A stretch of 64,000 nt of DNA from contig CATXCB010000012.1 in assembly GCA_958366705.1 (NCBI GenBank), positions 1 to 64,000 of the forward strand. The letters are read 5' to 3'. This stretch comes from an uncultured bacterium. GTDB taxonomy: Bacteria > Cyanobacteriota > Vampirovibrionia > Gastranaerophilales > Gastranaerophilaceae. Under the pieces are notes generated by a model. It searched no databases, was not told the origin of the DNA, and was given only the letters and a program-made list of their open reading frames with translations. Shown piece by piece: positions 1-8,347 of this stretch (position 1 is its first letter; the number at the start of each line of letters is the position of its first letter). Position numbers and translations under genes: made by a program.

Positions 1-4
1 TAAA

Positions 5-81
5 TGGTCGGGATGACACGATTTGAACGTGCGACCCCCTCGTCCCAAGCGAGGTGCGCTACCAAGCTGCGCCACATCCCG
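5..81 (-). tRNA. tRNA-Pro (TGG)
   Basis: A 77-nt cloverleaf can be folded on the minus strand. The 7-bp acceptor pairs CGGGATG with CATCCCG, the D arm carries AGCTTGGTAGC, and the anticodon loop carries TGG. The T loop is TTCAAAT. The gene encodes its own 3' CCA, unlike the other two tRNA genes in the window. It reads away from the next gene. Confidence 0.95.
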
Positions 82-227
82 AGGAGTAAATTTGTTATAA
101 TAACATCTTTACCTGTCGAATTATTCAGTTATCATTGTTCTCTTTTTGCGAACAATTTAAGTGTAAAATAAAAAAAATTTTACGTCAAGCACTTTTTTCA
201 AAACTTACATACAAATTTCCACCAAGT

Positions 228-311
228 AGACTCAGAATAGACTCAGAATGCCAATTATAATTCATTTGTCCCACTTTAACTCAGTTTCTAATCTTATCCT
301 AAAACTGAGTT
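228..311. repeat. CTCAGAAT direct repeat and palindrome in the leading intergenic gap
   Basis: The 336-base gap between tRNA-Pro and the first CDS is AT-rich. It holds two adjacent copies of AGACTCAGAAT (228-238 and 239-249). A 10-bp inverted repeat follows, AACTCAGTTT at 278-287 against AAACTGAGTT at 302-311, and then TCAGAATGA. These words match one arm of the interleaved repeats at 5859 and 11751, so this may be a decayed copy. I see no reading frame here. Confidence 0.4.
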
Positions 312-402
312 CAGAATGAAAAGTTAAAAGTTAGCACGATAATTACCCTGTCATTTTTCATTTACATATTTTAAATATTTCAATATTTAAATATTTGTAT
401 GA

Positions 403-408
403 TACAAT
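403..408 (+). promoter_or_regulatory. possible extended -10 box directly before the first CDS
   Basis: TACAAT preceded by TGA resembles an extended -10 element (TGnTATAAT). Only nine bases separate it from the ATG at 418. A transcript from it would start at or just before that ATG and would be almost leaderless. No Shine-Dalgarno sequence is visible, which fits but does not prove this. Confidence 0.3.
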
Positions 409-417
409 TATTATATT

Positions 418-1086
418 ATGGTTAGGCTTATAAATAAAAATAACATGAAACAGATTACAAATCTGGCATATTCAATTATGAAAGTGCAAGAGTATTTTAC
501 TTATATTGCAGAATATAATAATCCTAATATTACACCTTGTATATATGCAATGTGGCATGAAAATCAATTTTGCCTGCACGGGTTACCGGATAGGTCTAAT
601 ATTAATATTTTAATCAGCAATTCTCTTGATGGAGAAATTATTGCAAAAGTTTGTGAAAAATGGGGATTTCAGACCTGTAGAGGATCTTCAGCAAGAAAAG
701 GTTCTGTCTCTGCAACATTGAAAATGATTTCAAAACTAAAAAATGGGGAAAATATTGCAATAATGGTAGACGGACCAAGAGGACCTTTACACAAGGTTAA
801 ACATGGAGTTATAACACTTGCAAAAGAAGCTAAAGTTCCTATAGTACCCGTACATTGGTACTCTCCGAATTTCACATTTGTAAAATTCCCATCATGGGAT
901 AAAATGTCTTCCCCTATAGGACCTTGCTGGTTACTAAATTGTTACGGAGAACCTATTTATACTGACAACAAAACAGATAATCAAATAGCTGAGGAAATAA
1001 AAAAATCATTACTGGAGCTGGAAAAAACTGCTCCTGAAAAATACAAAGAGGCTAAAAAACTAAAATTATGGAAGAAAAGAAAATAA
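418..1086 (+). CDS. DUF374 lysophospholipid acyltransferase-like protein
   Basis: The 222-residue protein fits the DUF374 family of the LPLAT/LpxL acyltransferase superfamily, membrane-associated enzymes thought to acylate lipid or lipid A precursors. The expected blocks are present: a WHENQF motif near residue 45, an ILISNSLDGEI segment, RGSSARKG near residue 90, and IMVDGPRGP near residue 117. No signal peptide or strong membrane span is seen. The ATG at 418 has no ribosome binding site; a second ATG at 445 is possible. The next gene starts inside its 3' end, so the two are probably co-translated. The acyl acceptor cannot be read from the sequence. Confidence 0.8.
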   Translation: MVRLINKNNMKQITNLAYSIMKVQEYFTYIAEYNNPNITPCIYAMWHENQFCLHGLPDRSNINILISNSLDGEIIAKVCEKWGFQTCRGSSARKGSVSATLKMISKLKNGENIAIMVDGPRGPLHKVKHGVITLAKEAKVPIVPVHWYSPNFTFVKFPSWDKMSSPIGPCWLLNCYGEPIYTDNKTDNQIAEEIKKSLLELEKTAPEKYKEAKKLKLWKKRK

Positions 1087-1886
1087 CAGTTTCAATACTT
1101 CAAATGTCTTCCACCATAGGAGATATAGAGCAAAACTGCAACAAAGTAAAATCACTTATATTAGAATGTCTTGATAAAAAAACGGATGTTCTGGTTTTGC
1201 CAGAAGTATGGACTGTCGGATGGGACTGTACACAATTTAAAGCAGCAGCACAAGAGATACAGAACAGTACTGTTATTTCTTTTTTATCTGATTTAGCAAA
1301 ACAATATAATATAAATATTATAGGCGGAAGTTTTATAACAAAATCTGAAGACAAATATTTTAACACATGCCCGGTATTAGACAGAAATGGAAAATTAGTT
1401 GCAACATATTCAAAAAATCACCTGTATTCCTACTATGGATGTGATGAGGATAAATATATTTCACCTGGTAATTCTCCAGTTATGGTTGAACTTGACGGGA
1501 TAAAATTCGGATTAACAATATGTTATGATATAAGATTTCCGGAAATATACAGAGAATATAGAAAAGCTGGAGCTGATATTCTTGTTAATTGTGCAGCCTG
1601 GGGTGCAAACAAACCTATACCTTGGGAAATGATGACTAAAGCCCGTGCAATTGAAAATCAATGCTATATGATTGCAGTTGACCAATGCGGCCTTATCAAC
1701 GGAAAAGATTACAATCTCGGCGATTCCAGAATTATAGACTACAAAGGAGAAGAAGCAGCTTATATTAATAATAGTGAAAATATCGTAAGCACAACTCTTT
1801 TGCTGGATGAAATGTATGACTTCAGAAACAAATGTAAAGTTCTAAATGATATCAGAGATAATTATGAGGTAAAAATTTATGCATAA
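1068..1886 (+). CDS. carbon-nitrogen hydrolase (nitrilase/omega-amidase family)
   Basis: This 272-residue cytosolic hydrolase belongs to the nitrilase superfamily, which cleaves amide C-N bonds through a Glu-Lys-Cys triad. The triad is readable as E46 (LPEVW), K116 (SKNHLY) and C152 (CYDIRFPE). The CYDIRFPE block and the length are most like Nit2/omega-amidase proteins that deaminate alpha-ketoglutaramate or related omega-amides, but substrate assignment is inference. It overlaps the acyltransferase gene by 19 bases and the following DD-peptidase gene by 8 bases, so the three form one transcription unit. Confidence 0.85.
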   Translation: MEEKKITVSILQMSSTIGDIEQNCNKVKSLILECLDKKTDVLVLPEVWTVGWDCTQFKAAAQEIQNSTVISFLSDLAKQYNINIIGGSFITKSEDKYFNTCPVLDRNGKLVATYSKNHLYSYYGCDEDKYISPGNSPVMVELDGIKFGLTICYDIRFPEIYREYRKAGADILVNCAAWGANKPIPWEMMTKARAIENQCYMIAVDQCGLINGKDYNLGDSRIIDYKGEEAAYINNSENIVSTTLLLDEMYDFRNKCKVLNDIRDNYEVKIYA

Positions 1887-3234
1887 AATAATTAGTCTTT
1901 TATTATCACTATGTATTTCTGTGACATGTGCAAATGCAGAATCAATAACAAAAGTAATAAATTCTTTAAATGTAAATAAAAGTGCAGTCTCAATTTCTAT
2001 AAAAGAAATTGAAAGCGGAAAATCTGTGTATTCTCTGAATGAAAAAACTCCGATGATTCCGGCGTCTACATTAAAACTAATTACATCATCTGCTGCCGCA
2101 GATACTCTTGGTATAGATTATAAATTTTCTACAAAAATGTACAAAAGTACCAACAATGACTTATACATTAAACTTGGTGCCGATCCATTTTTATCATCAA
2201 TGGACTTAAAAACACTTATAGATGCAGCAAAAGAAAAAAATATCATATCCCCTAAAAACATTTATCTTGATGCATCAATTTTTGACAGTGTCGAATGGGG
2301 AGAAGGCTGGCAATGGGATGATGATTTAAACATATTAATGCCAAAATTCAGTGCTTACAATTTAGACGGGAATCTGTTAAGGGTTGAAATTTCTCCGAAT
2401 GCAGACAACACACCGGCCTCAATAAGCGTAAAACCATTCTATCCCGTAACATTTATGAATTTAGTAAACTCAGACTCTGCCTCTGGTTTAGACAATATAA
2501 ATTTATCCAGAAATAACAGCATAGCTCCAAATATCATTGAAGCAAAAGGGTTTGTTTCTAAGACCAATATTGTAAAAATTCCTGTAAATAATACAAAAAG
2601 ATATTTTATATTACGAATGGAAGATGCAATACGTGATAAAAAACTTGATTATTATGCACCTATAAAAAATGCAAACTTACCTCAAAATAATATATATCTT
2701 GTAGGTGAAATTTGCCATGAGTTACCAGAAGCATTAAATGCTATTTTAAAAAGCAGTAATAATTTAGTAGCTGAAACTCTTTTCAAACTTGGAGGAGCAG
2801 TCTGGGCTAAAGCTCAAGGAACTACAGAGAATTCTTTAAAAATGCTAAATGCATATTTTGAAAAATTAAATATAAAAAATGATGATATAAAAATAGTTGA
2901 CGGAAGCGGCGTTTCAAAAAATAATCTAGTCACTGCGGATTTCATGACTGAATTTTTAGTCATAAAATCTCATGATACAAATTTTGAAGTATTTAAAAAC
3001 TTTTTACCAACTTCTGGTGAAGGAACTTTAAAAAACAGAATGCTGTACTTCAAAGATAATTTGAAAGCAAAAACAGGAACGCTATCTGAGACTAGTGCGA
3101 TTGCCGGGTATATAACTTCCCGCAAAGGTAAAACTTATGCATTTGATATTATGATAAATGATGCAAAATCAACACCAGCTGATAAGAAAAATCTTGAAGA
3201 GCAGGTTCTTCGACTAATTTATACAAATTACTAA
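1879..3234 (+). CDS. dacB: D-alanyl-D-alanine carboxypeptidase/endopeptidase (PBP4, family S13)
   Basis: The 451-residue protein is a penicillin-binding protein of the S13 family, which trims or cleaves peptidoglycan cross-links in the periplasm. An N-terminal signal peptide of about 20 residues ends at CANA. The active-site triad motifs are visible: SxxK as S63-T-L-K66, SxN as SNN near residue 293, and KTGT near residue 397. The length suits the family, including the inserted domain after the SxxK motif. It is the third gene of the overlapping unit that starts at 418, which links it to envelope maintenance. Confidence 0.9.
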   Translation: MHKIISLLLSLCISVTCANAESITKVINSLNVNKSAVSISIKEIESGKSVYSLNEKTPMIPASTLKLITSSAAADTLGIDYKFSTKMYKSTNNDLYIKLGADPFLSSMDLKTLIDAAKEKNIISPKNIYLDASIFDSVEWGEGWQWDDDLNILMPKFSAYNLDGNLLRVEISPNADNTPASISVKPFYPVTFMNLVNSDSASGLDNINLSRNNSIAPNIIEAKGFVSKTNIVKIPVNNTKRYFILRMEDAIRDKKLDYYAPIKNANLPQNNIYLVGEICHELPEALNAILKSSNNLVAETLFKLGGAVWAKAQGTTENSLKMLNAYFEKLNIKNDDIKIVDGSGVSKNNLVTADFMTEFLVIKSHDTNFEVFKNFLPTSGEGTLKNRMLYFKDNLKAKTGTLSETSAIAGYITSRKGKTYAFDIMINDAKSTPADKKNLEEQVLRLIYTNY

Positions 3235-3255
3235 TAAAGAAAAAGGATTTTTGAT

Positions 3256-4119
3256 ATGTACGAACCAGAAGTCAGTGTAATAACTCCAACATCTAATATT
3301 GTTGAAACTGAACAGGCAGATGATTTTAATCTGCTGATAAATATACTTAACAGGCAAACATATCCATATGTTGAACATATTATTATTGATAATGCCTCAT
3401 CTGATGGAACACAGGAACTGTTAAAAGATTATAAAAATAATGGTTACATAAACTTTTTTTCAGAGCCAGATCATGGCAAATTTGATGCAATGAATAAGGG
3501 TATTATGCGAGCAAAAGGGAAATATGTTTCATTTCTAAGTTGTGATGATTTTTATCATGACATAACCGGTATTGCTGATGTGGTAAACTTAATGGAAGAA
3601 GAAGATGCAGATTTTTGCTACTTTCCATCATACTGTTCACACCCTGATGGATTCACATTTTTATTTCAACCGGCAATACTAAATGTATTTCAAGTTTCAC
3701 CATGCCCGCGGCAGGCATTTTTCTTCAAACGAAGTGTTTTAGAAGAGATACGATATTTTGATGACAAATTCAAACTTCTTGCGGATTATGATTTAATTAT
3801 CCGCCTGTTTCTTAACGGATATAAAGGTGTAATGTTTGACGGAAACATAGTAACTTGTAAATTAGGCGAACAAGTTACCAAACACACAGTTCAGGTAGAA
3901 GCAGAATGCAGTCATATATTCTACAAAAATTATAAAAATCTATATCCTATGACTAATGAAGTTTTAGATAGAATGGTTAAAATTTCAGAAGTTCCAAAAC
4001 CGCTTTTGGATAAACTGGTAACAAAATTTCCTCAGGAATACAGGGATGAATATTACCAGCAATATGAAAATATGTATAATTTAAGAGTTCAAGCATTACA
4101 AAATCTAAAAAATCAGTAA
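3256..4119 (+). CDS. family 2 glycosyltransferase
   Basis: This 287-residue protein has a GT-A fold glycosyltransferase family 2 domain over roughly its first 200 residues. Visible landmarks are the start SVITPTSN, the nucleotide-binding segment IIIDNASSDGTQE near residue 43, the EPDHGKFDAMNKGI block, and the metal-binding CDD at residues 96-98. It has no membrane span, so it would act at the cytosolic face, adding a sugar to a glycan or lipid carrier. It follows dacB by 21 bases with an AAGGA ribosome binding site. Donor and acceptor are unknown. Confidence 0.85.
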   Translation: MYEPEVSVITPTSNIVETEQADDFNLLINILNRQTYPYVEHIIIDNASSDGTQELLKDYKNNGYINFFSEPDHGKFDAMNKGIMRAKGKYVSFLSCDDFYHDITGIADVVNLMEEEDADFCYFPSYCSHPDGFTFLFQPAILNVFQVSPCPRQAFFFKRSVLEEIRYFDDKFKLLADYDLIIRLFLNGYKGVMFDGNIVTCKLGEQVTKHTVQVEAECSHIFYKNYKNLYPMTNEVLDRMVKISEVPKPLLDKLVTKFPQEYRDEYYQQYENMYNLRVQALQNLKNQ

Positions 4120-4214
4120 AAACAACGTTAATTAAATATTACATATTTGCAAAAAATATTTTCAAGTTTATAATTAGTATAAGATAGTTATTGAGAGAAA
4201 AAGGTTAGGGAAAG

Positions 4215-5216
4215 ATGAGTGAACAAAAAATAGCAGTACTTGGTTGCGGAATCTGGGGCAGAAATATTGTTCGTAATTTTTACAACTTGAATGCTTTAGG
4301 TATGGTTTGCGACTTAGATGATGAAAATCTGGCCAAGGTTAAAGAACAATATCCGGATGTAAAAACAACAAAAGACTTTAATGATATTCTAAATAGTAAA
4401 GAAATTACGGGCGTTGTTGTTGTTACCCCGAGTCATACGCATTACAAATTTGTTAAAGCTATGCTTGAAGCCGGAAAACATGTTTATGTTGAAAAACCAA
4501 TTTCAACAGTAGCTCAAGAAGCTAAAGATTTAACTGAAGTTGCAGACGAAAAAGGTTTAGTACTGATGGTAGGACATCTTTTGCTTTACCACCCTGCCGT
4601 TAACAGACTAAAAATGCTTATAGAAGAGGGTGTTCTAGGTGATATTGTCTACGCGCAAAGTGACAGATTAAATGTTAACTTCTTCAAAAATGACAGAAGT
4701 GTAATGTGGGATTTGGCTCCGCATGATGTATCTATGATGAGCTATGTAACAGGAAAAGAACCTGTAAGAATTATATCTGCTGTGGGATGTTCTTCCGACC
4801 AAAATGATATTATGGATATCACTCACATAAGTATTGAATTTGAAGATGGAATGGTTGGACAAATTTCAGACAGCTGGATTACACCTAAAAAACACGTTCA
4901 ACTACTTGTGAGAGGAACTAAAGCTACTGCAATATTAGATGATACAGTTCCAGAACATAAACTAACCATCTATGATAACTTCAAAGCCGGAAACATGGAA
5001 AATGTACAGCTTGATTACCTTGAAATAGAACCTTTAAAACTTGAATGCCAGCACTTTATCAGCTGCTGCGAAACTGGTAAAAAAGCTCGTTCAAGCGGAG
5101 ATAACGGATTTATGGTTACAAAAATTCTTGAACAGGCTGAAAAAATTATGCTTGGCGACAGAAGAAAAAATCTGGATGAAGTAAATTTTGCGCTCTCTAG
5201 ATCTAAGAAAAAATAA
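4215..5216 (+). CDS. Gfo/Idh/MocA family NAD(P)-dependent oxidoreductase
   Basis: The 333-residue protein carries an N-terminal Rossmann domain (VLGCGIWGRNIVRNF, residues 8-22) and the family's EKPIST catalytic-lysine motif near residue 94. These precede the C-terminal alpha/beta domain typical of the family. Members oxidise or reduce sugars and sugar nucleotides, often in glycan synthesis. The nearby glycosyltransferase and CDP-alcohol phosphatidyltransferase fit that role, but the substrate is unknown. It has its own leader of 95 bases after the glycosyltransferase gene. Confidence 0.85.
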   Translation: MSEQKIAVLGCGIWGRNIVRNFYNLNALGMVCDLDDENLAKVKEQYPDVKTTKDFNDILNSKEITGVVVVTPSHTHYKFVKAMLEAGKHVYVEKPISTVAQEAKDLTEVADEKGLVLMVGHLLLYHPAVNRLKMLIEEGVLGDIVYAQSDRLNVNFFKNDRSVMWDLAPHDVSMMSYVTGKEPVRIISAVGCSSDQNDIMDITHISIEFEDGMVGQISDSWITPKKHVQLLVRGTKATAILDDTVPEHKLTIYDNFKAGNMENVQLDYLEIEPLKLECQHFISCCETGKKARSSGDNGFMVTKILEQAEKIMLGDRRKNLDEVNFALSRSKKK

Positions 5217-5238
5217 CAAATTAGAAGGATAGAATAAA

Positions 5239-5850
5239 ATGGATATAAAAAATAATACAGCAAATATTGTTTCAATAAGTCGTGTTTTCATTGCTTTTAT
5301 TGCTATTGGACTATTATTTGTAAAAACACAACCAGCATACATATGGGCTTTAGTACTTACAATTATCGCATTCATTATGGATGGTGTAGACGGTTATATT
5401 GCAAGAAAATACAATCAATCTTCAGAACTTGGCTCTGTTCTTGATATTATGGGGGATAGAATTGTAGAAGCCTCTTACTGGATAGTTTTTGCCGTTCTTG
5501 GATGGATTAATATTATCTTTCCTTTAATCTGTGTTGCAAGAGCATTTACTACAGATAGCATTAGAAGCGTTGCACTATCAAAAGGAATGACTGCATTTGG
5601 AGATAAATCAATGCAATCAACAGCATGGGGAAAATTTATCTGCTCATCAAAATTTATGAGAATAAGTTATGCTGTAGCTAAAGTAGCCGCATTTGTATTG
5701 TTAATATTTGCAGCAATACCGGGATTAAACCCTAATATAGCGGGATCTACTAATTTAGTTGCAATTATTCTTGCATGGTTTGCTATCATATTTTGTGTAG
5801 TCAGAGCAATTCCTGTTGTCGCTGAAAGCGGAAAACTATTTGATAAATAA
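5239..5850 (+). CDS. CDP-alcohol phosphatidyltransferase family protein
   Basis: The 203-residue integral membrane enzyme transfers a phosphatidyl group from CDP-diacylglycerol to an alcohol. The complete family signature D-x2-DG-x2-AR-x8-G-x3-D-x3-D is present, running from DGVDGYIAR to IMGDR (about residues 48-76). At least four hydrophobic helices are visible. PgsA would make phosphatidylglycerophosphate, but other acceptors such as inositol phosphate cannot be excluded. It lies 22 bases after the oxidoreductase gene with an AGAAGGA ribosome binding site, so the two are probably co-transcribed. Confidence 0.85.
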   Translation: MDIKNNTANIVSISRVFIAFIAIGLLFVKTQPAYIWALVLTIIAFIMDGVDGYIARKYNQSSELGSVLDIMGDRIVEASYWIVFAVLGWINIIFPLICVARAFTTDSIRSVALSKGMTAFGDKSMQSTAWGKFICSSKFMRISYAVAKVAAFVLLIFAAIPGLNPNIAGSTNLVAIILAWFAIIFCVVRAIPVVAESGKLFDK

Positions 5851-5858
5851 AAAGATAC

Positions 5859-5927
5859 TCATTCTGAGTTCGCATATTATGAGATTCTTCGGCGACTTCT
5901 CAGAATGAAGAAACAGCGAAGAATCTC
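5859..5927. repeat. interleaved inverted repeat (A-B-A'-B'), copy 1
   Basis: Two inverted repeats are interleaved. Arm A is TCATTCTGAG (5859-5868), B is GAGATTCTTCG (5881-5891), A' is CTCAGAATGA (5899-5908), and B' is CGAAGAATCTC (5917-5927). The same words in the same order recur at 11751-11824. It fills the gap between the phosphatidyltransferase gene and trmL. It looks like a short non-coding dispersed repeat rather than a terminator. Confidence 0.75.
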
Positions 5928-5940
5928 TACAAAGTAAGAC

Positions 5941-6390
5941 ATGGCAAAATTAAATATAGTTTTATACGAACCGGAAATACCGCAAAACACAGGAAACATA
6001 GCAAGACTGTGTGCTTGTACTGGTGCAAGTTTATATCTTATAGGAAAACTTGGATTTTCACTAACAAGTAAATATACAAAACGTGCAGGACTTGACTATT
6101 GGGATAGCGTTGATCTTCATAAACTGGAGTCTATGGACGAGCTGTACGATGAATTTCCTGATGGAACATTTTATTATCTTACAACTAAAACCGATAAATT
6201 GTATACAGATATAAAGTTTAAAGACGGAGACTTCATCGTCTTTGGACCTGAAACCAGAGGTTTACCTGATAAATATGTAAAAGACTCCCATGCCAGAACA
6301 ATACCAATGCTTGAAGGACAACGGAGCTTAAATTTGTCTAATTCTGTAGCAATTGTAGCGTATGAGGCAATTCGTCAAAATGGACTTTAA
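5941..6390 (+). CDS. trmL: tRNA (cytidine/uridine-2'-O-)-methyltransferase
   Basis: The 149-residue protein is a minimal SPOUT-class methyltransferase matching TrmL/YibK, which 2'-O-methylates position 34 of certain leucine tRNAs using S-adenosylmethionine. The three SPOUT motifs are readable: YEPEIPQNTGNIAR at the N-terminus, FGPETRGLP near residue 101, and SLNLSNSVAIVAYE near the C-terminus, which forms the trefoil knot. Length is normal. It follows the dispersed repeat and overlaps the next gene, so it may be translationally coupled to it. Confidence 0.9.
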   Translation: MAKLNIVLYEPEIPQNTGNIARLCACTGASLYLIGKLGFSLTSKYTKRAGLDYWDSVDLHKLESMDELYDEFPDGTFYYLTTKTDKLYTDIKFKDGDFIVFGPETRGLPDKYVKDSHARTIPMLEGQRSLNLSNSVAIVAYEAIRQNGL

Positions 6391-7198
6391 ACTTCCTACT
6401 CGTATTGAAAATTCAAACAAAGCAACTTATGGCAGAGTCTTAAATATTGCAGGCTCAGACTACATGCCGGGAGCTGCTTATTTATCAAGTGTTTCTACGT
6501 TGAAAGTAGGTTGCGGATACTGTTTTTTAGCTTCTACAGAAAGAGTAATTAATGCTGTAGCGGCTCAGACTCGGAATATTGTTTTTATTCCGGTTTCACA
6601 TATACCGGAGCACATTAATCAGGCTGACGTTATTGAAATAGGATGCGGATTATCTCAGGATACTTGTGCTATAGATATATTTGACACAGTTATCTCAAAC
6701 GCACCGAAATCAATCCCATTAATTATTGATGCTGATGGGTTAAACATATTATCAAAAAATCCCCAATTTTACACATCAAAAAACTTTGAAAAAACAATAT
6801 TTACACCTCATCCAAAAGAAGCCGCACGCTTACTTGATTGTTCGCTGGCTGAAGTTTTAGACGATACTGAAAAAGCCGCTTTTAAAATTTCTAAAATATA
6901 TAACTGCGTAACAGTGCTAAAAACACATAGAACAATTGTAACGAATCCTGACGGAGAAAAATATATTAACACTACAGGGAATAATTGTATGGCAAAAGCC
7001 GGTTCTGGAGATGTGCTTGCTGGTATGATCGCTGGACTAACCGCTCAAAAAATGAATATATTTGAAGCTGCCTGCCTAGGTGTATATTTGCACGGTCTGT
7101 GTGGAGATATTGCAAAAGAAGAGCTTACCGAATATTCAGTAATGGCTGAAGATTTGATAAGCTACATTCCTTGCGCTATTAAAACTTTGCTTATATAA
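6380..7198 (+). CDS. nnrD: ADP/ATP-dependent NAD(P)H-hydrate dehydratase
   Basis: The 272-residue protein corresponds to the kinase-like C-terminal domain of YjeF, which repairs hydrated NAD(P)H. Visible motifs are NIAGSDYMPGAAYLS, IEIGCGLSQD, LIIDADGLN, FTPHPKEAARL, and the nucleotide-binding GNNCMAKAGSGDVLAG. The N-terminal epimerase domain (NnrE) is absent, so it is a stand-alone dehydratase. The frame is open from an ATG at 6362, but I prefer the ATG at 6380 because GAGG lies 12 bases before it and homology begins there. It overlaps trmL. Confidence 0.88.
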   Translation: MDFKLPTRIENSNKATYGRVLNIAGSDYMPGAAYLSSVSTLKVGCGYCFLASTERVINAVAAQTRNIVFIPVSHIPEHINQADVIEIGCGLSQDTCAIDIFDTVISNAPKSIPLIIDADGLNILSKNPQFYTSKNFEKTIFTPHPKEAARLLDCSLAEVLDDTEKAAFKISKIYNCVTVLKTHRTIVTNPDGEKYINTTGNNCMAKAGSGDVLAGMIAGLTAQKMNIFEAACLGVYLHGLCGDIAKEELTEYSVMAEDLISYIPCAIKTLLI

Positions 7199-7511
7199 AA
7201 AGATTAATTTTACTAGCTGTCAATGCTTCTACTTCAGGTTTACCATGTGCAACGGCATAAGAATAATTATCAGCTTGAGCTTGTTCAGCCAAAACTCCTG
7301 AATTTCTAATAGAAGTTAAAGCAAAAGGGCTTGTATATTTATTAGATGAAACATTTTGAGCAGCTTTATTTACCAATTTATCAACAGTTTTAATCTCATC
7401 TGGAGAATAAATTTTTGCAGCACTTACATATTCATGTGTTTTTTTAATTGTATTGCTAAGTCCTTTTGTCAACATTGCTTCTCTACCTGAGAAAGTTACA
7501 TTACTAATCAT
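7191..7511 (-). CDS. small protein of unknown function with an FSG leader element
   Basis: I do not recognise this 106-residue protein. It has no signal peptide. Near the N-terminus it carries NVTFSGRE (residues 4-11), resembling the F-[ST]-G element in the proteins at 21322, 30155 and 31899. The remainder is predicted helical and alanine/lysine rich. A strong ribosome binding site (AAGGAGAC) precedes the ATG, which argues that it is real. It converges with nnrD, overlapping its stop by a few bases. Confidence 0.65.
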   Translation of the reverse strand: MISNVTFSGREAMLTKGLSNTIKKTHEYVSAAKIYSPDEIKTVDKLVNKAAQNVSSNKYTSPFALTSIRNSGVLAEQAQADNYSYAVAHGKPEVEALTASKINLFI

Positions 7512-7587
7512 TTTTGTCTCCTTTTTTGTTATATTGCTGTATTTATTATTACCTACTTAATCTATTAAACTGCCTTATTTTATAAAA

Positions 7588-7632
7588 TAAATAGCCTAAC
7601 TAGATACTCTTACTCTCTAATTAGGCTATTTA
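7588..7632. terminator. hairpin downstream of speD
   Basis: A perfect 12-bp stem (7588-7599 against 7621-7632, core AATAGCCTAA) encloses a 21-base loop. Read on the minus strand it follows the speD stop and is trailed by an AT-rich ATTTATTTTAT stretch, fitting a weak intrinsic terminator. The long loop makes it less typical. Confidence 0.55.
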
Positions 7633-7679
7633 AACGTAAAAATCTCTTTGTTATTAAATTAATTCGGTTTTATAAGTTT

Positions 7680-8135
7680 TTAACTTTCGATTTGTTCCAT
7701 AATTTCAAAAGGTTTTTCCAAAACTTGCATTGTTTCTTTTGAAATAATACCTCTTTTTAATTCAGTAAAACTTGCTCTTTTTGAGCTAAATTTATTCTTT
7801 AGAAATTCATAAGCAACTTTTGGATCACATTTAGAACCGCAGGTGAATAAGTCAACCGCAGCATATCCTAATTCCGGCCAGGTATGAATTGCCAAATGAC
7901 TTTCTGCAATAATTACTACACCTGACACACCATACGGATTAAACATATGGAAACATTTTTGAACAATAGTAGCTCCGCATTCTAAAGCTGAATCTACCAT
8001 GTACTTCTCTACTTTATCTAAACTGTTTAAAGTATTAGGATCACATTCAAAAAACTCAGCAAGCACATGCTGCCCAAGATGGATTTCATCAGCTTGTGAA
8101 TTAAATTGTAACATGTCTAAAGGTGAATCTGTCAA
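7680..8135 (-). CDS. speD: S-adenosylmethionine decarboxylase proenzyme
   Basis: This enzyme makes decarboxylated SAM, the aminopropyl donor for spermidine synthesis. It is a pyruvoyl enzyme that self-cleaves before a serine. The cleavage region AESHLAIHTWPE and the FTCGSKCDP segment are intact. The frame stays open upstream to a GTG at 8171, but an AAGGAG Shine-Dalgarno lies inside that extension, nine bases before a TTG at 8133-8135. I therefore choose the TTG start, giving 151 residues, close to the 120-130 typical of the short bacterial form. An internal ATG at 8114 is also possible. No spermidine synthase gene is adjacent. Confidence 0.88.
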   Translation of the reverse strand: MTDSPLDMLQFNSQADEIHLGQHVLAEFFECDPNTLNSLDKVEKYMVDSALECGATIVQKCFHMFNPYGVSGVVIIAESHLAIHTWPELGYAAVDLFTCGSKCDPKVAYEFLKNKFSSKRASFTELKRGIISKETMQVLEKPFEIMEQIES

Positions 8136-8347
8136 TTTATTTATCTCCTTATATAAATGTATATTTACCACACTAATAAATAATATAATAAAAAAATTAT
8201 TTTTTGTTATATTATTTATTTTATTTATATTGCAAAAAAGTAATTAATCGTCATAACTACACTTATAGTATAGTTTTCAAGATTTTTCAATTATTAAGTT
8301 TTATTAATTCTGTATAAATTTATAATATTTTATTATAAAATTGCCAT

